From NCBI RefSeq assembly GCF_001282685.1, contig NZ_LN875035.1, positions 1,319,572 through 1,383,571 on the forward strand: a stretch of DNA of 64,000 bases, given 5' to 3'. The notes beneath the pieces were generated by a model. The model had not been told where the DNA came from. It saw only the letters and a list, made by a program, of their open reading frames with translations, and searched no databases. The translations under genes and the position numbers were made by a program. The DNA is from Niameybacter massiliensis. Lineage in GTDB: Bacteria; Bacillota; Clostridia; Lachnospirales; Cellulosilyticaceae. This document shows positions 63,354 through 64,000 of this stretch, in pieces (position 1 is the stretch's first letter; each line of letters begins with the position of its first letter).

Positions 63354-64000
63354 TTAACCTACTTTGAAATAATTAATCTTCTCTTGAAGTACTCTCGCGC
63401 TGGTCTCAAGTTCTTCACTACTTGCAGAGCTTTCTTGAGCATTACCGGATGTTGTCTGTACCAACCCAGAAATCTCTTCTACAACTGTGGTAATCTCATT
63501 AACGGCTTCGGATTGAATCTCTGCTGCCTCAGCAGTCTTTTTAACACTCACAATAACTGTATCAATACTTTCAACAATTTTGTTAAAGGAAGCTGTCGTG
63601 TTAGTGATAATCTGCGCACTACCTTCTACTGTGTGAAGTGTTGCCCCTACCAACTCTGCAGTTTGCTTTGCCGCTTCCATGCTACGTTCTGCCAGAGACT
63701 TCACTTCATTGGCAACTACTGCAAAGCCGCGCCCTGCTTCTCCTGCACGAGCTGCTTCTATAGATGCATTAAGAGCCAGTAAATTGGTCTGCGCTGCAAT
63801 CTGGTCAATCACTTGGATGATCTCTGAGATTTGTCCTGCTGATACTTGTATATTGACAATAGCTTGTTCCATATTATGCATTTGGGTTGTACCTTGCTCG
63901 ATCTCTTCTATCACATCTTGAGCAATCTCATCCATCTTCTTGGCATGTCTACTACTACGTCTAATCTGTTTAGCCATATCCCCTATGTTCGTGTTAATTT
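63354..64000 (-). CDS. Methyl-accepting chemotaxis protein, C-terminal part
   Basis: The last 215 residues of a chemoreceptor signalling domain; the N-terminus runs off the right edge, and the frame remains open with no start in context at 63977. It forms a long antiparallel coiled coil with the conserved hairpin tip [30 protein letters not shown] (in two parts), which contacts CheA and CheW, and methylation-type helices on both sides. Ligand domain and membrane segments are not visible. Confidence 0.93.
   Translation of the reverse strand, partial: INTNIGDMAKQIRRSSRHAKKMDEIAQDVIEEIEQGTTQMHNMEQAIVNIQVSAGQISEIIQVIDQIAAQTNLLALNASIEAARAGEAGRGFAVVANEVKSLAERSMEAAKQTAELVGATLHTVEGSAQIITNTTASFNKIVESIDTVIVSVKKTAEAAEIQSEAVNEITTVVEEISGLVQTTSGNAQESSASSEELETSARVLQEKINYFKVG

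Noticed and set aside
63384-63921. Plus-strand frames opposite the chemotaxis receptor
   Set aside because: Shadows of the conserved coiled-coil coding sequence; the minus-strand product is clearly a methyl-accepting protein.

Overview
The window is AT-rich (roughly one third G+C) with strong AGGAGG-type ribosome binding sites, lipoprotein solute-binding proteins, YesM/YesN-type two-component systems, S-layer-homology (SLH) anchoring and a clostridial-type tmRNA tag. This suggests an anaerobic, glycan-degrading Gram-positive of the class Clostridia, plausibly a Lachnospirales/Cellulosilyticum-like gut or rumen bacterium. The assignment rests on gene content and style only.

Layout. 1-3.3 kb: a BMP-type substrate-binding lipoprotein with its two-domain ABC ATPase (cut by the window edge), divergent from an XRE-cupin regulator with matching promoter/operator signals. 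3.4-15.2 kb: glycan locus A, with a Gfo/Idh/MocA oxidoreductase, a divergent response regulator/sensor kinase pair, an LplABC-like importer, a DUF4838-type protein and a secreted GH30 enzyme. 15.2-17.9 kb: an SDR dehydrogenase and an XRE-cupin regulator divergent from a DMT exporter. 18-24.8 kb: a 2246-residue SLH-anchored sialidase. 24.8-29.2 kb: gene-poor and scrambled, holding relics of neighbouring genes, a truncated acetyltransferase, an orphan fliB, and a roughly 540-nt G+C-richer segment that looks like a large structured RNA. 29.3-41.8 kb: glycan locus B (lipoprotein, sensor kinase, response regulator, two permeases, GH20, Gfo/Idh, FAD oxidoreductase, GH16). 42.3-48.7 kb: glycan locus C (Gfo/Idh, MalFG-like permeases, binding protein, AraC regulator, SGNH hydrolase). 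49-64 kb: a MATE pump behind a probable guanidine-IV riboswitch, a PLD-helicase, TraX, an OLD nuclease, tmRNA and smpB, a MerR/MATE pair with a 19-bp-spacer promoter, recQ, and the C-terminal part of a chemotaxis receptor.

How the genes work together. Each glycan locus pairs an importer with intracellular glycosidases or oxidoreductases and its own regulator. In locus B the lipoprotein gene and the permease-enzyme operon carry nearly the same 28-bp motif at an identical 10-bp distance upstream of the -35 box, which is the best regulatory signal in the window.

The most unusual material is non-coding. An approximately 85-bp long-stem hairpin occurs five times, each time just 3' of a minus-strand gene. 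One copy forms the end of the roughly 540-nt RNA-like unit, which has its own promoter-like sequence and two hairpin loops that are complementary over 9 bases. A second hairpin family, followed by a conserved ATGGAGGT, recurs at the tmRNA terminator and on both sides of the OLD nuclease gene.
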